From Clostridiales bacterium (GTDB taxonomy: Bacteria > Bacillota > Clostridia > Tissierellales > Sedimentibacteraceae): a stretch of 15,434 nucleotides of DNA. A program made the translations under genes and the position numbers. Shown here in pieces: positions 12,943-15,434 of the stretch (within the stretch, counting starts at the first letter, position 1; the number at the start of each line of letters is the position of its first letter). The stretch is from positions 1-15,434 of the forward strand of contig DNNJ01000364.1 in assembly GCA_003487955.1 (NCBI GenBank), in the 5' to 3' direction. Under the pieces are notes generated by a model. That model ran no database searches. It had not been told where the DNA came from and saw nothing but the letters and a program-made list of their open reading frames with translations.

Positions 12943-15434
12943 ATGTTAAAAAAGATTCATAAGCAGATTATTATTGTATTGATTATATCAATGTTCTTGC
13001 AATTGCTCGTTGGCGTGACACCGGTAATGGCAGAAGATTTAAGTGACCAGAATACTGAGCTGATTGAAGAGGTTGGTGAAGATATTGTAGAAGAATCAGA
13101 GTTTGTACAGCCATTGGAAGTAAAATTGTCCCCCGGTACAACCGCAGGAGCTATTTCGGCAACTATTGTTGAGGGTATAGAGCCTATGGCTGTTGGACAA
13201 TACTCTTACATAGATGAAAATGGAGAGACAAAGTACATAGGAGCCGATACGGTTATAAAAGTCACCCCGGATACCAACACTCTTGATGGCGGCTGGTATA
13301 TCGTGGAAGGCACAATCAATAGAACCGGCACAATTACTGTAAGTGGTCATGTCCATCTGATTCTTGGAAATAATTCATCCCTTACGGTTAGTGGAAATGA
13401 TAATAATGCGGGCATCCATGTCTCCGGAGGTAACAGTATAACCATCTACTCTCAATCAAGGGGAGAAGAGATGGGGTCCCTCCATGCCACCGGTGCTGTC
13501 GGTGCTGCCGGCATAGGTGGTGGCTATGATGGTGATGGAGGAACAATTAATATTAACGGTGGTACGGTTACAGCAACAGGTGGTGAATCCGCTGCAGGCA
13601 TTGGAGGAGGCTACAATTGCGTTGGAGTAAATATAGAAATTAATAATGGAACAGTTACAGCAACAGGCGGCAGACTTGGAGCCGGCATAGGCGGCGGGGC
13701 ACTTAGCTCCGTCATAGAGATTACAATCAACGGCGGAATTATTAATGCAACGGGAAATGTGGGCGGAGCAGGAATAGGAGGAGGCTATGAAGGTGGTGGA
13801 GGTACTATAATAATCAATGGCGGTACAATAAATGCAATTGGATTATCCGGCGGTGCAGGTATTGGCAGTGGAGTTTATAGTGAAAATGGCAGTATAATTC
13901 ACATTGACGGAAATGCAAATATTGCGGCAGTATCTTTAGGTGGTGAAAATAAGCCTGCAATTGATGCACAAAGTGACAGCAGTGGTATTATCATAAACGC
14001 TACGCTTCAAACTCCAATTAGCAATGATTATGCAGTATACCTAAAATCAGACTCTTCCATACTAAAACTACCAGCGGGATTCAAGGGCTTTGCATTCAGT
14101 CCCACATATGATCCGGATAATTTTACATACAATTCGAAAATATCCGTTTATTCAGATGAGAGTTGTACCATCCCCAAAGGCAGGATTATAACTGATTTTT
14201 TAGGAGGTATAGGAATAAAAATTCCTTCTGTTTCGTTGGAACTTGAACAAAAGGCTACTTTGGTTAAATATAATATTCCTATTACAGATGGCAATGTTAA
14301 TATCAGTGGAGTTAACGAAAGCTATATCTATACAGGTAACATAATCACTCCGGAGCCCATAGTAGAATATGAGAATGTTATACTTGAAAAAGACAGGGAC
14401 TATGCTGTCCAGTATCGTGATAATATCTGGGTGGGCACTGCTGAGATAGTTATTACTTTTATTGGAATATACTCAGGCTCTGTTACGAGAAACTTTAAAA
14501 TTCTTAGTAAGACCTATAATCTTGGACCGGAAGGAAACGAAGCTGCTGTAACAGGCACTGTTGATTCCAATGGAACTCTTACAATCACAGGCAGTGGACC
14601 GATGGGAGATTATGAAACGGAATCTCCCCTAAAAAACTATCCAAATATAAAATCTGTAGTAATAAATAACGGAATGACAACAATTGGCTCATATGTGTTT
14701 TTCTACCTTTACAATTTGGAATCAGTAACAATCCCGAGCTCAGTCACCAATATTAAAAACGATGCATTTAGATACTGTACTAAGCTAAATTCTGTTACAT
14801 TTGAAGATGGTTCAAAACTCCAAATCATTGGAGATGATGCTTTTGATACTTGTTCTGCCCTAAAATCCATAACAATACCTTCTTCGGTCGAAAGCATTGG
14901 CAATAGTGCATTTTATGGCTGCTCTTCCCTGGCTGCCATTGTAAATTATTGCAGTAATAATCAGATTATAGGAAATAATGCATTTGTCACCGGTACTGCC
15001 GGTACAAAAATAGCAACTGCCTATAATTCAAATTTGAACTTTATCCATGCTGCCCAGTCGGCAGGGTATACAATAGAATATTTTCCATTCTATACCGTGA
15101 GCTTTGATGCTAACGGCGGTGAAACGCCTTCACCGGTCAGCAAGTTTGTTAATGATTCCGGCACTTATGGAGATTTAGCAGTAGTTATAAGGACAGGATA
15201 TACATTTAATGGCTGGTTTACAGCATTAACCGGAGGTACAAAGGTTGAAACAACCACAACCATCAATAACTCAGATCATACCCTGTATGCCCGGTGGACA
15301 ATAAATCAGTATAACATCAGCTTTGACAGTGCGGGAGGTACTCCTGTAGAATCCATAACTCAAGATTACGGTACAGCAGTAGCAGTGCCTGTTAATCCAA
15401 CCAAGGAAGGCCACACATTCAAAGGATGGCAACC
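12943..15434 (+). CDS. Secreted modular surface protein with LRR_5 and InlB B-type repeats (3' truncated)
   Basis: The frame is open from the ATG at 12943 to the window edge: 830 complete codons, no stop. GGGAGG at 12927-12932 precedes the start. Residues 1-30 are a signal peptide (basic MLKKIHK, hydrophobic core, cleavage after TPVMA). An acidic linker leads to a beta-strand-rich part. Residues about 187-315 hold five AGIGGG-type motifs at G190, G219, G248, G277 and G306, an exact 29-residue period with INGGTxxAxG strands between, typical of a beta-helix. About 447-521 is a Lachnospiraceae-type beta-sandwich module (YIYTGNIITPEP, then YAVQYRDNIWVGTAEIVIT). About 560-680 are BspA-like LRR_5 repeats (LESVTIPSSVTNIKNDAF). 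From 718 are InlB B-type repeats (YTVSFDANGG to LYARW, then a second to the edge). Probably an adhesin or envelope protein. The wall anchor would lie beyond the window. Confidence 0.9.
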   Translation, partial: MLKKIHKQIIIVLIISMFLQLLVGVTPVMAEDLSDQNTELIEEVGEDIVEESEFVQPLEVKLSPGTTAGAISATIVEGIEPMAVGQYSYIDENGETKYIGADTVIKVTPDTNTLDGGWYIVEGTINRTGTITVSGHVHLILGNNSSLTVSGNDNNAGIHVSGGNSITIYSQSRGEEMGSLHATGAVGAAGIGGGYDGDGGTININGGTVTATGGESAAGIGGGYNCVGVNIEINNGTVTATGGRLGAGIGGGALSSVIEITINGGIINATGNVGGAGIGGGYEGGGGTIIINGGTINAIGLSGGAGIGSGVYSENGSIIHIDGNANIAAVSLGGENKPAIDAQSDSSGIIINATLQTPISNDYAVYLKSDSSILKLPAGFKGFAFSPTYDPDNFTYNSKISVYSDESCTIPKGRIITDFLGGIGIKIPSVSLELEQKATLVKYNIPITDGNVNISGVNESYIYTGNIITPEPIVEYENVILEKDRDYAVQYRDNIWVGTAEIVITFIGIYSGSVTRNFKILSKTYNLGPEGNEAAVTGTVDSNGTLTITGSGPMGDYETESPLKNYPNIKSVVINNGMTTIGSYVFFYLYNLESVTIPSSVTNIKNDAFRYCTKLNSVTFEDGSKLQIIGDDAFDTCSALKSITIPSSVESIGNSAFYGCSSLAAIVNYCSNNQIIGNNAFVTGTAGTKIATAYNSNLNFIHAAQSAGYTIEYFPFYTVSFDANGGETPSPVSKFVNDSGTYGDLAVVIRTGYTFNGWFTALTGGTKVETTTTINNSDHTLYARWTINQYNISFDSAGGTPVESITQDYGTAVAVPVNPTKEGHTFKGWQ

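Overview
The window is low-GC bacterial DNA that looks like a Gram-positive anaerobe of the class Clostridia (or the related Tissierellia). Reasons: strong AGGAGG-type ribosome sites, AT-rich spacers, the Firmicutes order rpsD-rpoA-rplQ-(ecfA1-ecfA2-ecfT-truA)-rplM-rpsI, an agr cyclic-peptide quorum-sensing locus of clostridial type, and a secreted protein with BspA-like LRR and InlB B-type repeats. No finer placement is supported.

Layout. (1) 1-1918: end of the alpha operon, with rpsD (5' truncated, Zn-binding form), rpoA and rplQ. (2) 1935-5051: a complete agr-type quorum-sensing cassette in the order agrA-agrC-agrD-agrB, bounded at each end by one copy of the same GGGACG-family palindrome and sitting between rplQ and ecfA1, which are commonly neighbours in Firmicutes. 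The 44-codon pheromone gene agrD (4304-4438) overlaps agrB by 8 nt. There are two convincing promoters, one before agrAC and one before agrDB. (3) 5052-5193: a mosaic of small repeats and the promoter of the next operon. (4) 5238-8440: ecfA1, ecfA2, ecfT and truA, each overlapping the next. Three encode the energising module of ECF vitamin transporters and truA the tRNA pseudouridine synthase. (5) 8442-9411: rplM and rpsI with their own promoter and a terminator-like structured leader, a candidate L13 leader. (6) 9417-9512: tandem terminators, the last of which overlaps the 3' end of the convergent gene. (7) 9489-12371, minus strand: a 960-residue STAND ATPase regulator of MalT-like build whose C-terminus is a SARP/OmpR-type winged helix plus BTAD. 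(8) 12372-12942: a divergent regulatory region with 10-bp phased ATTACA repeats, a perfect TATAAT box, a Cys-rich small ORF that overlaps possible RNA structure, and a second promoter. (9) 12943-end: a large exported modular surface protein, open at the window edge, with five copies of an AGIGGG motif at an exact 29-residue period.

How it works together. The housekeeping parts make ribosomal proteins, RNA polymerase alpha, the shared ECF module and TruA. The agr cassette is a self-contained signalling unit: AgrB processes AgrD into a cyclic peptide, AgrC senses it, and AgrA probably activates the agrDB promoter. The STAND regulator and the divergent surface protein form a plausible second regulatory unit. 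The most unusual items are the agr cassette inside the ribosomal-protein/ECF junction with matching palindromes at its borders, a perfect 18-bp inverted repeat inside the start of agrB, and the structured, Cys-rich leader ahead of the surface protein.
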